Below, one piece after another: positions 33,784-43,274 of a stretch of 64,000 nucleotides of DNA. Origin of the DNA: Thalassobacillus_A hwangdonensis (GTDB lineage: Bacteria > Bacillota > Bacilli > Bacillales > Halobacillaceae); contig NZ_JBHTKL010000006.1 of NCBI RefSeq assembly GCF_042675915.1, positions 434,001 through 498,000 of the forward strand, read 5' to 3'. How positions within the stretch are numbered: position 1 is the first letter of the stretch; every line of letters starts with the position of its first letter. The notes beneath the pieces were generated by a model, which worked only from the letters and a program-made list of their open reading frames with translations, was not told the DNA's origin and searched no databases. Both the position numbers and the translations under genes were made by a program.

Positions 33784-35916
33784 CTACGATTTCTTAGCAA
33801 AATCAAAGGTGATCTTATATTCTTCATCCAGTGTCAATGCAGTGCTGAACGGCTTCTTTCCTTTGAATCCTTTAAGCACCTTCGTCCGTTTCTTCTCGCA
33901 TAAAGTCTTGATCATATTCGGTGTCAACGACTTCCCTGCCAGCCTCTTCGGGAAGGTTACTTTGCAACCCTCTTTATATCCCGAGCATGCGTAGAATTTA
34001 TAGCGATCGATAATCGAACCATTGCTGCAGGCTGGACATTTGGCTACGGGTTCGTTCCACTTCTTCTTTGGACCTTCTCCGGTGGTCTTCACATTGACCT
34101 GTTGGATCGCTTCGGGCGCTTCCTGAATCAATTTTTCAATAAACTGTCGGGTCTGCTTAATGAACAGCTGCTTCGAACCATCACCACTTCCGATTTTCTT
34201 CAAATAGGATTCCCACTTCGCAGTCATCGCAGGACTTGACAACAGTGTTCCTTCAATCGTTTCACAAAGCATGATCCCTTTCGCTGTAATCGAGACCGTA
34301 TTCTTTTTCACTTCGATATACTTCTGTTTCTTGATCGTTTCAATGATGCTTGAACGGGTGGCTTCAGTTCCAAGCCCTTCGACTTCCTTCAATATTTCGA
34401 CGTCGGCTTCGTCATCCACCAGCTTCCCGCATGTCTTCATCATGTTGATCAGCTGACCTTCGGTGTAAGGCTTCGGCGGTTGGGTCATGCTTTCTTTGAT
34501 GTGAAGCTTGGCACCAACCTGTTCCCCTTTTTGAACCCCTGGAAGATCGGTCTCTTTCTCCTTCTTCGGTTTTGGAAACAGCTCTTTCCACCCTCTATCC
34601 ACATCTCGTTTTCCGGTCGACTTGAAAGGCAGGTCATGGACGTGAGTGAAAATCGTTGTTTCCTCATATACGTAATCCTTGTGGAACATCGCAAGTGTCG
34701 TCGCCATGACTTCTTCGTAAATATTGCGTTCATCACGACTAAGTCCTTCCAGCTTCTTTTGCGTAGGAACGGACTTCGTAGGAATGATGGCATAGTGTTC
34801 CTGTACTTTACTGCCGTTCACATAGCGTTTATTGGGCTTCAAGGAAGCAGGAGTAAATGACACATTCATCGCTTGCTTGTACTTTTCGAGATTATTAACC
34901 AAATAGGAAAACTCACTGTTAGTGATAAAATTACAATCCGTACGCGGATAGCTGACCAGGCGCTTTTCGTAAAGCTTCTGCATCGTTTTCAGCACGTGTG
35001 ACGGTGAGTATTTCCAACGCCGGTTCGCGACACTTTGCAACGTGGAAAGGGAGTGCAGCTTCGGAGACTTCTGCCGCTTCGTTTTTTTATCGATCCGATC
35101 GACGCTCCCTGTGTAAGCTTCCTTCTCTTTCAGCTGATGCTTGTCCAGTACGGCCTGCACCTTCGCTTTATCCTTCTCCTTAATCTCCGCAAGCCCTTTG
35201 TATGTACCAGCCTGTGAGTTGAAAAGTCCCTCAATTTGATAAAACGGTTCCGGCTTGAAGTTTTCAATCTCTTTATGCCGTTGATAGATCAAGTAAACCG
35301 TCGGTGACTGCACCCGTCCAATCGTGAGGTAGCTTCCATACCCTTTTTTCTGCAGATGCAAAGTAAACAGCCGGCTGGCATTGATTCCTACCATCCAGTC
35401 ACTGATCTGCCTGGCTTTCGCTTCATCAAACAGCAACAAATCCTTCTTGTTATTCTGCAACGCTTTGAAGCCTTTCCGCACTTCATCCTTTTCAAGCGAA
35501 TTGATCCAAAGACGCTGAACCGGCTTACCTTTTACACCAGTTAATTGAAGGATACTGTAAAAAATATTCGAGCCTTCGCGATCGACATCGGCTCCATTGA
35601 CGATGACATCCGCCTGTTGAAACAGCTTTTTGACTGCCTGGAATTGCTCCCACTTGCCTTTTGCCACTTTTTCTAGAAATCGTTCCGGTACAATCGGCAG
35701 CTGCTCAAGCTTCCACTTCTTCCACTCAGGCTTGTAATCGTGGGGCTCCTTCAGTTCTACCAGATGCCCGACACCCCAAGTGATGGTCGCACCATCCGGG
35801 AACGTATCATCGGGCTGGAGCCTGATATGGGTTTTCGTCTTTTCCTGGACCTTGAATGCCTCTGCGTATGCTTTTGCCTGCGAGGGCTTTTCCGCTAAGA
35901 TGACTACATTCGCCAT
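33784..35916 (-). CDS. topB: DNA topoisomerase III TopB
   Basis: 710-residue type IA topoisomerase that relaxes and decatenates DNA through a transient Tyr-5'-phosphate. The TOPRIM domain begins with VVILAEKPSQAKAYA and carries the acidic triad region NGADVDREGS. The active-site Tyr is in VSYPRTDCNFI. A C-terminal zinc ribbon (CPACSNG ... YACSGYKEGC) completes it. The ATG at 35916 (MANVV) follows AAAGGAG; the frame is open 38 codons further upstream. Length is close to that of B. subtilis TopB. Confidence 0.95.
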   Translation of the reverse strand: MANVVILAEKPSQAKAYAEAFKVQEKTKTHIRLQPDDTFPDGATITWGVGHLVELKEPHDYKPEWKKWKLEQLPIVPERFLEKVAKGKWEQFQAVKKLFQQADVIVNGADVDREGSNIFYSILQLTGVKGKPVQRLWINSLEKDEVRKGFKALQNNKKDLLLFDEAKARQISDWMVGINASRLFTLHLQKKGYGSYLTIGRVQSPTVYLIYQRHKEIENFKPEPFYQIEGLFNSQAGTYKGLAEIKEKDKAKVQAVLDKHQLKEKEAYTGSVDRIDKKTKRQKSPKLHSLSTLQSVANRRWKYSPSHVLKTMQKLYEKRLVSYPRTDCNFITNSEFSYLVNNLEKYKQAMNVSFTPASLKPNKRYVNGSKVQEHYAIIPTKSVPTQKKLEGLSRDERNIYEEVMATTLAMFHKDYVYEETTIFTHVHDLPFKSTGKRDVDRGWKELFPKPKKEKETDLPGVQKGEQVGAKLHIKESMTQPPKPYTEGQLINMMKTCGKLVDDEADVEILKEVEGLGTEATRSSIIETIKKQKYIEVKKNTVSITAKGIMLCETIEGTLLSSPAMTAKWESYLKKIGSGDGSKQLFIKQTRQFIEKLIQEAPEAIQQVNVKTTGEGPKKKWNEPVAKCPACSNGSIIDRYKFYACSGYKEGCKVTFPKRLAGKSLTPNMIKTLCEKKRTKVLKGFKGKKPFSTALTLDEEYKITFDFAKKS

Positions 35917-36084
35917 GTGTTCGTACTCCTTTCGACGGGTTGATGGAAAATTAAATAGAGGATAAAAAAAGAGGGTTGAATGGAGGATTACTAGTGCAGG
36001 AATGAAAGAACATACATTCCCATCTCCCATTATACTACACGTGCTAAGTGAATGGCAGGGAAAATCTGTTTACACAAAAATAAA

Positions 36085-36110
36085 GCAGGCACCGTTTACC
36101 GGTTGCCCGC
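36085..36110 (-). terminator. Hairpin after rlmCD
   Basis: Nested arms GCGGGCA/TGCCTGC and ACCG/CGGT on the minus strand, followed by TTTATTTTT. One mismatch lies in the outer stem. Confidence 0.65.
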
Positions 36111-36113
36111 TCC

Positions 36114-37571
36114 CTATTTGCGTACTAATTTTGCGACTGATTCCACATGAAAAGTCTGTGGAAACATATCGACCGGCTGGATTTCTTCCACCTTATAGCC
36201 GTTTTTCTCCAAATACTTCATATCCCGTGCCTGCGTTTCCGGGTTACAGGATACATAGACGACCCGCTTCGGCTTCAGCTTTGCGACGCTTGATAAAAAT
36301 GCTTCGTCACTGCCGCTTCTCGGCGGATCGAGAATCACTACATCGGCTTTTTCGCCGCGGTTTGCCATCTGCACCATAAACTCACCGGCATCACCTTGAT
36401 AAAATCTCGCATTGGTTACATCGTTACGTTTGGAGTTACGGATGGCATCTTTAACAGCGTCTTTGTTCAGCTCTACCCCGATGACTTTCCCCGCTCTCCG
36501 ACTGGCGATCAAACCGATCGTCCCGATGCCGCAGTATGCGTCCACTACGGTTTCCTTGCCGGTCAGCTCTGCCATTTCAATCGCCTTACCGTATAGCTTT
36601 TCCGTCTGGACCGGATTGATCTGGTAGAAGGACTTGGCTGAAATCTCGAATTTCAGGCCGCACAAGGTATCGGTAATTGTTCCCTTGCCGAACAGCACCT
36701 TTTCCTGATCGCCAAGCACCATACTGTCGCTCCGCGTGTTTACATTCAGAAGGATCGTCGTGATTTCCGGGTGGGCGTTCCTGAGCGTTTGGACAAACTT
36801 CTTCTTCCCTTTGAACTCAGGGGAAGCAGCTACAAGCACGACCATGATCTCGCCGCTCACTTTCCCGACCTTGATCAGTACGTGGCGCAGAAATCCCTGC
36901 CCTGTATCTTCATTATATGGCTGCATCTTAGACGACTTTAGAATTCCTTTGATCGTATTGGCGATTTCATCCGATTTCGGGTCATGAATAAGACATTTAT
37001 CGATTGGAATGATTTCATGCGAATGCTGCGCATACAGGCCACCGATCACCTGTCGCTTCTGATTCAACCCAAACGTCGTATGACTCTTGTTGCGGTAATC
37101 ATACGGATGCTCCATCGTCATAATCGGTTCAGGCTTCACGAAAGGCTTCATCAGCTCGTCCACGACATTCTGCTTGAAGTCTTCTTGTTTGTCATTGCTC
37201 ATATGCTGCAGCTGACAGCCGCCACATGCATAATAATATACGCACGGTGGCTCGACGCGGTCTTTGGATGCATCGATCACGCGCTTCAGCTTGGCATTTA
37301 CGAATTTCCCGCTTTTGGATACAAGGATTTCCGCTTTTTCACCAGGAAGCAAATGCTCTACTGCGACCTCTTGACCATCCAGCTGTACAATACCTTTACC
37401 GTCACTTGTAAATCCTGAACAAGTCGTTGTTACCGTCTGCTGGCTTCCTTTATTCGAAGGTCGCTTTCCTTTCGGCTTGCCTTTCGCAGCAGGCTGTTTT
37501 CCGTATGGCTTGTCCGTCCGGTTCCGCTTCTTTCCTTGATTTCTATTTTTGTTATTTTTTCGTTTATTCAT
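36114..37571 (-). CDS. rlmCD: 23S rRNA (uracil-5)-methyltransferase, RlmCD/RumA family
   Basis: 485 residues that methylate uracil C5 in 23S rRNA using S-adenosylmethionine. A strongly basic N-terminal extension (residues 1-45) precedes a TRAM domain and an iron-sulfur cluster region (CVYYYACGGCQLQH). The Rossmann methyltransferase domain has VVDAYCGIGTIGL and VILDPPRSG. The nucleophile is Cys in VVYVSCNPETQARD. ATG 37571 is preferred over GTG 37577. B. subtilis RlmCD modifies two uridines; dual activity here is by homology. Confidence 0.9.
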   Translation of the reverse strand: MNKRKNNKNRNQGKKRNRTDKPYGKQPAAKGKPKGKRPSNKGSQQTVTTTCSGFTSDGKGIVQLDGQEVAVEHLLPGEKAEILVSKSGKFVNAKLKRVIDASKDRVEPPCVYYYACGGCQLQHMSNDKQEDFKQNVVDELMKPFVKPEPIMTMEHPYDYRNKSHTTFGLNQKRQVIGGLYAQHSHEIIPIDKCLIHDPKSDEIANTIKGILKSSKMQPYNEDTGQGFLRHVLIKVGKVSGEIMVVLVAASPEFKGKKKFVQTLRNAHPEITTILLNVNTRSDSMVLGDQEKVLFGKGTITDTLCGLKFEISAKSFYQINPVQTEKLYGKAIEMAELTGKETVVDAYCGIGTIGLIASRRAGKVIGVELNKDAVKDAIRNSKRNDVTNARFYQGDAGEFMVQMANRGEKADVVILDPPRSGSDEAFLSSVAKLKPKRVVYVSCNPETQARDMKYLEKNGYKVEEIQPVDMFPQTFHVESVAKLVRK

Positions 37572-37650
37572 AGGCACGTCCCTACTTTAGTTCTTCTTTG
37601 ACACCCAATTATAAACTACCCGCTGTCTGTAGTAAAATTCTTGAGATGCA

Positions 37651-37700
37651 AGGGAACGGTTCCGATGCTTCTACTAATGGAAGCGCGAGAACCGTCCCCT
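37651..37700. repeat. Long imperfect inverted repeat with GGGAACGGTTC arms
   Basis: AGGGAACGGTTC-CGATGCTTC (37651-37671) pairs imperfectly with GAAGCGCGAGAACCGTCCCCT (37680-37700). Palindromic elements with the GGGACGGTTCT core occur between genes in many Bacillaceae (from memory). It lies between the rlmCD leader and the gbsA terminator. Confidence 0.5.
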
Positions 37701-37706
37701 CGCTTC

Positions 37707-37739
37707 AAAAAAAGATGGCGAGCATTTGCCCGCCATCTT
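37707..37739 (-). terminator. Terminator of the betA-gbsA operon
   Basis: On the minus strand AAGATGGCGGGC pairs with GCTCGCCATCTT around a short loop and is followed by TTTTTTT. It lies just after the gbsA stop. Confidence 0.9.
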
Positions 37740-37753
37740 AGACTTCATCTATT

Positions 37754-39226
37754 TTAGAACCAGTTGATCTGTTCTGGTTTCAAGTTTTGGAAGATGTGCT
37801 TTGTTTCTGTATATTCTTCGATACCAAGCTTACCTAGCTCACGACCGATACCGGACTGTTTGAATCCACCCCATGGTGCATGTGGGAAGTACAGGTTGAA
37901 TTCATTGATCCAAACGGTTCCCATACGCATCTTAGCTGCACAACGTTCTGCTTTTACGATATCGTTCGTAAAGACGCCGCCAGCAAGGCCGTAGATGGAG
38001 TCGTTCGCAAGCTTCACTGCTTCTTCTTCGGTGCTGAATTTTTCAACAGTGATGACAGGTCCAAAGCCTTCTTCCTGAACGACTGTCATGTCAGTCGTAC
38101 AGCCTGAGAAGATCGTCGGCAGGAAGAAGAATCCTTTTTGCAGTTCCGGATCTTCCGGACGGCTGCCGCCAACTTCCACTACGGCACCTTCTTCAATACC
38201 AGCCTGTACATACTTTTCAACTTTTTCAAGGTGTTCAGCTGAGATCAGTGGTCCCATTTGGGTATCCTCATCAAAACCGCTGCCCAGCTTGAATTTCTTC
38301 ACGCGCTCGACAAGTGCTTTGACGAAGTCATCGTGAATGCTTTCTTCAACGATCACTCGTGTACCTGCAGAACAGATCTGTCCAGCGTGGAAAAATACGC
38401 CGTTCAATGCCTGATCGACGGCAAGGTCGAAATCAGCATCTGCAAAAATGACGTTAGGGTTTTTCCCGCCAAGCTCAAGCGCCAATTTTTTCACGTTGGA
38501 GCTTGCTGCCTGCATGATTTTCTTACCAGTAGCGATTCCGCCTGTGAAGGAAATCAGGTCGACATCTTCGCTTGTGGACAGTTCTGCACCAACCGTGCTT
38601 CCTGAACCAAGTACAAGGTTGACGACACCAGCAGGAACGCCTGCTTCTTCCATCAATTCGAATACTTTGATCGTTGTTAGTGGTGTAATTTCACTAGGCT
38701 TCATGATCAGTGTGTTACCTGTTGCTAATGCTGGAGCCAGCTTCCAGGATGCCTGTAGCAAAGGGTAGTTCCACGGTGTAATCTGACCGCAGACACCGAC
38801 AGGTTCACGGACAACTTTACTTACAGAATTCGGAATTGGAGAATCGATCAGCTCCCCGCCATCTTTATCAGCAATTTCTCCATAGTAACGGAAAACTCCG
38901 GCAATATCGTCCATGTCTCCGCGGCTTTCTTCTACTGTTTTACCAGTGTCCAAAGATTCAAGCTCTGCGAGTTCTTCTTTATCTCGTTCAATCAGTTCAG
39001 CAATTTTACGTACAATCGCTCCACGTTCTGTAGCAGGAGTAGCAGACCATTCTCCGTTATCAAACGCGGTTCTTGCTGCTGCGATTGCTTTTTTCGTCTC
39101 GGATTCGTCACCTTCTGGAACGGTTGCAATGACTTCCTGGTTGTAAGGATTGATGATGTCTCGTGTCTTACCAGAGATTGCGTCTACCCATTGACCATCA
39201 ATGTATTGTTTAAGTTTCAGATTCAA
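37754..39226 (-). CDS. gbsA: Betaine aldehyde dehydrogenase GbsA
   Basis: 490-residue NAD-dependent aldehyde dehydrogenase that oxidises glycine betaine aldehyde to the osmoprotectant glycine betaine. Catalytic Cys is in HAGQICSAGTR, general-base Glu in LALELGGKNP, and the cofactor motif is FTGGIATGK. ITPWNYPLLQASWKLAPALA is typical of betaine aldehyde dehydrogenases. TTG at 39226 is preferred because GGGAGTGAG lies just upstream; the ATG five codons earlier has no site. It follows betA after 75 bases containing a hairpin. Confidence 0.93.
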   Translation of the reverse strand: MNLKLKQYIDGQWVDAISGKTRDIINPYNQEVIATVPEGDESETKKAIAAARTAFDNGEWSATPATERGAIVRKIAELIERDKEELAELESLDTGKTVEESRGDMDDIAGVFRYYGEIADKDGGELIDSPIPNSVSKVVREPVGVCGQITPWNYPLLQASWKLAPALATGNTLIMKPSEITPLTTIKVFELMEEAGVPAGVVNLVLGSGSTVGAELSTSEDVDLISFTGGIATGKKIMQAASSNVKKLALELGGKNPNVIFADADFDLAVDQALNGVFFHAGQICSAGTRVIVEESIHDDFVKALVERVKKFKLGSGFDEDTQMGPLISAEHLEKVEKYVQAGIEEGAVVEVGGSRPEDPELQKGFFFLPTIFSGCTTDMTVVQEEGFGPVITVEKFSTEEEAVKLANDSIYGLAGGVFTNDIVKAERCAAKMRMGTVWINEFNLYFPHAPWGGFKQSGIGRELGKLGIEEYTETKHIFQNLKPEQINWF

Positions 39227-39271
39227 GTCTCTCACTCCCATTTTTTAGTGTGGATTTATATAAACAGGGAT

Positions 39272-39295
39272 AGTGGCCTTCAGAGGAAGGCCACT
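39272..39295 (-). other. Intercistronic hairpin between betA and gbsA
   Basis: AGTGGCCTTC and GAAGGCCACT form a perfect 10-bp stem around a four-base loop, without a T run. It could protect the upstream mRNA 3' end or partly attenuate transcription into gbsA. Confidence 0.6.
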
Positions 39296-39301
39296 TATTC
39301 T

Positions 39302-40987
39302 TTACCCTTTTACAGTACCTGCATCTGCTGGATGCTCACCATGACGATAGAAGTCCAGGTTAAGCGGGTCCAGTGGTTTACGTCCTAGGATCAGGTCGGC
39401 TGCTTTTTCTGCAAGCATCAATACTGGTGCATGGATGTTTCCGTTTGTAACATAAGGCATTGCAGAAGCATCAACGACTCTGACGTTCTCAAGGCCGTGG
39501 ACCTTCATGGAGTTCGGATCTACGACTGCCATTGGATCAGATTCTGGTCCCATTTTCGCTGTACAGCTTGGGTGTAGTGCAGTTTCCGCATCTTCCGCAA
39601 CCCATTCAAGGATTTCATCATCTGTCTGGACATCAGGACCAGGAGAGATTTCACCAGAATTGTACGGCGCCATGGAAGGCTGGTTCATGATGTTTCTAGT
39701 TACACGTACCGCTTCAATCCACTCACGCTTGTCCTGTTCTGTTGATAGATAGTTGTACACCATGCTTGGGTGTTCTTTAGGGTTTGTAGAACGGATTTTC
39801 AGTGATCCACGTGCATCGGAGTACATAGGTCCGACGTGTACCTGGAATCCGTGTTTCGTTTCCGCTTTTTGACCATCGTAACGTACCGCTAGTGGAAGGA
39901 AGTGGAACATCAAATTCGGATATTTCACATCTTCGTTGGAACGTACGAATCCGCCACCTTCGAAGTGGTTCGTCGCAGCTGGACCTTTACGTCCAAGAAG
40001 CCACTGCAGGCCGATCCAAGGCATACGAGCTTTGTTCAAGTTCGGCTGCTGGGAAACAGGCTGCGGGCAACCATATTGGATATATGCTTCCAGGTGGTCC
40101 TGAAGGTTTTCCCCTACACCAGGAAGATCTACTACTGGTTCGATACCTAGTGAACGCAAGTGCTTCGCGTCACCAACACCAGACAATTGAAGCATCTGTG
40201 GCGTGTTGATCGCACCGCCGGCAAGGATGACTTCACCAGCTGTTACAGTATGATCTTTCCCATTTCGGTGATAGGCTACACCTGTTGCTTTTCTACCATC
40301 GAATTCAATTTTCTTAACGAATGCACGCGTTCTTACAGTAAGATTTGAACGCTTCATAGCCGGGTGCAAGTACGCACGGGAAGCGGACATTCTTCTACCT
40401 TTATACACGTGCTTATCGAAAGGACCGAAACCTTCCTGTCTAAAACCGTTCACGTCAGGAGTACGTGAGTAACCAGCCTCTACAGCTGAGTTGAAGAACG
40501 CTTCGAATAGAGGGTTCTTCGCAGGGCCACGTTCCAATTTGATTGGACCATCATGGCCACGATACTCATCATCAGAGTCGGCAGCCAATGAATTTTCCAG
40601 GCGTTTGAAGTATGGAAGACAGTGGGCGAAGTCCCAGTTCTCCATTCCTTCGTCTGCTCCCCAACGTTCGTAGTCCATCGGGTTACCACGCTGATAGATC
40701 ATCCCGTTGATGGAGCTTGAACCTCCAAGCAGCTTACCGCGGGCATGCTTGATTTTACGTCCACCCATATGTGGTTCTGGATCAGATTCATACTTCCAGT
40801 CGTACAAGCTCTTTCCAGCTGGGAATGGCAATGCTGCCGGCATCTGGATCAATAGATCCCATGCATAGTCACTGCGTCCCGCTTCCAATACAAGGACACT
40901 CTTCTTCCCATCTGCGCTTAGACGGTCACCCATTACGGATCCCGCACTACCTCCGCCAATAATGACATAATCGAATTGTTCACTCAT
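39302..40987 (-). CDS. betA: Choline dehydrogenase BetA (GMC oxidoreductase)
   Basis: 561-residue FAD enzyme that oxidises choline to betaine aldehyde, probably membrane-associated and feeding the respiratory chain. The FAD-binding dinucleotide fold is FDYVIIGGGSAGSVM. GMC signatures are ARGKLLGGSSSINGMIY and GGAINTPQMLQLSG, and the C-terminal active-site His region is HPSCTAKMG ... NGNIHAPVLMLAEKAAD. The ATG at 40987 follows ATAGGAGG. B. subtilis uses the unrelated GbsB alcohol dehydrogenase for this step, so this operon combines BetA with GbsA. Confidence 0.93.
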   Translation of the reverse strand: MSEQFDYVIIGGGSAGSVMGDRLSADGKKSVLVLEAGRSDYAWDLLIQMPAALPFPAGKSLYDWKYESDPEPHMGGRKIKHARGKLLGGSSSINGMIYQRGNPMDYERWGADEGMENWDFAHCLPYFKRLENSLAADSDDEYRGHDGPIKLERGPAKNPLFEAFFNSAVEAGYSRTPDVNGFRQEGFGPFDKHVYKGRRMSASRAYLHPAMKRSNLTVRTRAFVKKIEFDGRKATGVAYHRNGKDHTVTAGEVILAGGAINTPQMLQLSGVGDAKHLRSLGIEPVVDLPGVGENLQDHLEAYIQYGCPQPVSQQPNLNKARMPWIGLQWLLGRKGPAATNHFEGGGFVRSNEDVKYPNLMFHFLPLAVRYDGQKAETKHGFQVHVGPMYSDARGSLKIRSTNPKEHPSMVYNYLSTEQDKREWIEAVRVTRNIMNQPSMAPYNSGEISPGPDVQTDDEILEWVAEDAETALHPSCTAKMGPESDPMAVVDPNSMKVHGLENVRVVDASAMPYVTNGNIHAPVLMLAEKAADLILGRKPLDPLNLDFYRHGEHPADAGTVKG

Positions 40988-41409
40988 GTTATGACCTCCT
41001 ATGATGTAATGAATTGAATGCATGAATGAAAGTTAGAAAAGCATTCATTTGATATATGAAAAATGATTAGTTCCAATAAGGACTTGATCTAACGATTGTC
41101 TTAACAAACCGGATCTTACTCACAAAAAGCAATGCCAGAAAGTGGCTGCTACCACACTTATCTGCCACTTATTTTCCGGTTCGTTAATTTCGTTAAATTT
41201 TTATTTAACGTTTTTAACAGTTTTAAATATACCATGGTGAATTTTTTTTGTAAACCGCTGACTCTCTATTTTTTATGATTTTTCGACAGGTTGAAAAGTT
41301 TTAGAGCTTCAGTGAAACCCCTCTAGAGCCTTCCCCTTCAATAGTAGAGGAATAAAAAGACCTGTCTTTTTCATAATAAGAAGGAATTTCTATGGAAAGG
41401 ATTGGTGTT
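40988..41409. promoter_or_regulatory. Intergenic region upstream of betA with repeated TTAAC motifs
   Basis: No gene is visible. It holds the perfect inverted repeat CGTTAAAT-N4-ATTTAACG (41191-41210), flanked by further CGTTAA/TTAAC copies, and a separate 7-bp-arm hairpin AAGTGGC/GCCACTT (41140-41170). These lie 150-220 bases upstream of betA and could be regulator sites for osmotic or choline control. No regulator gene (GbsR or BetI) is adjacent. Confidence 0.4.
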
Positions 41410-42051
41410 ATGAAGAAAGTATTTGTATTAGGTTTAGCTTTATTACTTTCTCTAGGTGTGGTTACTGAACCAAATAATGTTGCAGCGGAGACAGAGAAAC
41501 AGAGCCTTACTGAAGCTGAAGTGAAGTTTGCCAATGATTTACGCAGACTCTGGGTCGACCATGTGTTGTGGACAAGCAATTATATTACAAGTGCCACTAC
41601 AGCCGGAGCAGAGGATCAACAGCAGGTGTTGGAGCGGCTTCTGAAAAATCAGGAGGATATCGGGAATGCAATCAAGCCCGTGTACGGTGAAGACGCGGGG
41701 AACGAACTCACTGAATTGCTCAAGGAGCATATCGTCATTGCCGGCAAAATCGTAGATGCAGCTAAAGTTGGAGATCAATCCAAGGTGGATCAACTCAACG
41801 AAGAATGGGTGAAGAATGCCGATGACATAGCAGTCTTCCTGAGCCAGGCTAACCCACATTTGGCAAAAGACGAACTGAAAAAACTTTTATACATGCATCT
41901 TGAATTGGTTTCGGATGACCTGACTGCAAGCCTGCAGAAAGATTGGGAAGCAAGAATCGCGGCGATTGATGAAGGAATGACCCATATCATTCTTATGTCC
42001 GATGTTATAGCAGATGGAGTGATCAAACAGTTTCCGGATAAATTCAATTGA
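41410..42051 (+). CDS. Secreted helical protein of unknown function
   Basis: 213 residues with a signal peptide (residues 1-27, cleavage near VAA-ET). The mature part is almost wholly helical: EVKFANDLRRLWVDHVLWTSNYI, then repeated Leu/Asp/Glu-rich helices and KLLYMHLELVSDDL. It resembles secreted Bacillaceae proteins that are sometimes mislabelled with enzyme names; no catalytic motif is seen. ATG at 41410 with AAAGGA upstream is taken because the signal peptide begins there; ATG 41392 is an alternative. Confidence 0.7.
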   Translation: MKKVFVLGLALLLSLGVVTEPNNVAAETEKQSLTEAEVKFANDLRRLWVDHVLWTSNYITSATTAGAEDQQQVLERLLKNQEDIGNAIKPVYGEDAGNELTELLKEHIVIAGKIVDAAKVGDQSKVDQLNEEWVKNADDIAVFLSQANPHLAKDELKKLLYMHLELVSDDLTASLQKDWEARIAAIDEGMTHIILMSDVIADGVIKQFPDKFN

Positions 42052-42062
42052 TGAAAATAAAA

Positions 42063-42091
42063 AAGCTTTGGCGCGTGCCAAAGCTTTTTTT
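42063..42091 (+). terminator. Terminator of the secreted helical protein gene
   Basis: AAGCTTTGGC (42063-42072) pairs with GCCAAAGCTT (42077-42086), followed by a T run. Confidence 0.9.
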
Positions 42092-42243
42092 GTTGCAGAA
42101 AAAATTACAGATTATGAGCCCCTTCCATTAATGTTCTTCCTAATGGCGGATTATGTAAGTGTGAAACCAACTCGTATTGGGTACGTTCTTCAATATGTTC
42201 AACTTATCATCTGCAAATTCATATTAAGGAGTCCATAACCAAT

Positions 42244-43224
42244 ATGACCTGGATCTATATAATGATTTTTATCGTCTCAGCCATTGTATCTGCCTTCGCT
42301 GCTGTTCAACTTTCCAAGCATGCAGATACCATCAGTAAACAAACGAAGCTTGGGGGAGTACTGATCGGTACCATCTTCCTAGCTGTAGCCACGTCCTTAC
42401 CCGAACTGACTGCAACCATCCCGGCCAGCCTGATCGGGAGCGCCGACATTGCAGTTGGTAATGGACTTGGAAGTGTATTATTCAACATCTTCTTTTTATT
42501 TCTATTAGACCTTCACTTCCGAAACAAGCGCTTGTTTCTTCGTGTCTCACATACGCACATCTATACTGGCGTGGTTGCTCTCCTGCTTTGTACAGTCACG
42601 GGAATCGGTCTCGCCGCCAACCTTTCTATTTCTGCACTGAACATCGGCCTTATAAGTTTTATCATTGCCTTCATTTATATAGGAGGTATGTGGTTCCTTT
42701 CCAAAACAGAGAAACCAGAGGCTACAGAAGAGGCTGACACATTGCTCACCACCGATTCAACGGTTCGGCAGACTGTGAAGAAATTCATTCTTTTTGCTTT
42801 CGTCATCTTTGTGTTCGGAAGCGCCCTCTCACTGACTGGAGATGCGATCGCGAAAAATACAGGAATGAGTACGTCGACAGTAGGCAGCATACTGGTTGCG
42901 TTGGCTACATCCATTCCGGATGCCATGGGTGTCTATACAGCGTTGAGGCTGTCCAACGTCAATCTGGCCATCGGGACGATTCTTGGAAGTAACGTCTTCA
43001 ACATATTGGTGATTGCCATCGGGGATGTGTTTTACCTCAAGGGGGATATTTGGCAGGACACCAGCAGCGACTTAATGTATATGTCCATTGTCGGTTTCAT
43101 CCTGACTGCCTTAGTGATGCTTATTACGAAAAGAGACCGGACGAGGAATACGTTCACCTATAGTCTCCCTTCAGCAGTAGCCGTGGTTACGTACCTGATT
43201 GTCGTTGGCTATATAATCATTTAA
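42244..43224 (+). CDS. CaCA-family sodium/calcium (cation) antiporter
   Basis: 326-residue membrane protein of the YrbG type with ten predicted helices. The two inverted alpha-repeats are plain: GTIFLAVATSLPELTATIPA ... GNGLGSVLFNIF in the first half and GSILVALATSIPDAMGVYTA ... GTILGSNVFNIL in the second. The second repeat has Asp (SIPDA) where the first has Glu (SLPEL), a common variation. It exports calcium or another cation in exchange for sodium or protons. AAGGAG lies about 12 bases before the ATG. Confidence 0.9.
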   Translation: MTWIYIMIFIVSAIVSAFAAVQLSKHADTISKQTKLGGVLIGTIFLAVATSLPELTATIPASLIGSADIAVGNGLGSVLFNIFFLFLLDLHFRNKRLFLRVSHTHIYTGVVALLLCTVTGIGLAANLSISALNIGLISFIIAFIYIGGMWFLSKTEKPEATEEADTLLTTDSTVRQTVKKFILFAFVIFVFGSALSLTGDAIAKNTGMSTSTVGSILVALATSIPDAMGVYTALRLSNVNLAIGTILGSNVFNILVIAIGDVFYLKGDIWQDTSSDLMYMSIVGFILTALVMLITKRDRTRNTFTYSLPSAVAVVTYLIVVGYIII

Positions 43225-43231
43225 ATTCTAG

Positions 43232-43268
43232 AAAAAGAGGCATCCCAAAATTTGAGATGCCTCTTTTT
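43232..43268 (+). terminator. Terminator of the CaCA antiporter gene
   Basis: AAAAAGAGGCATC (43232-43244) pairs with GATGCCTCTTTTT (43256-43268). It works in both directions and also lies just beyond the pseudogene on the other strand. Confidence 0.9.
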
Positions 43269-43274
43269 CTTATA

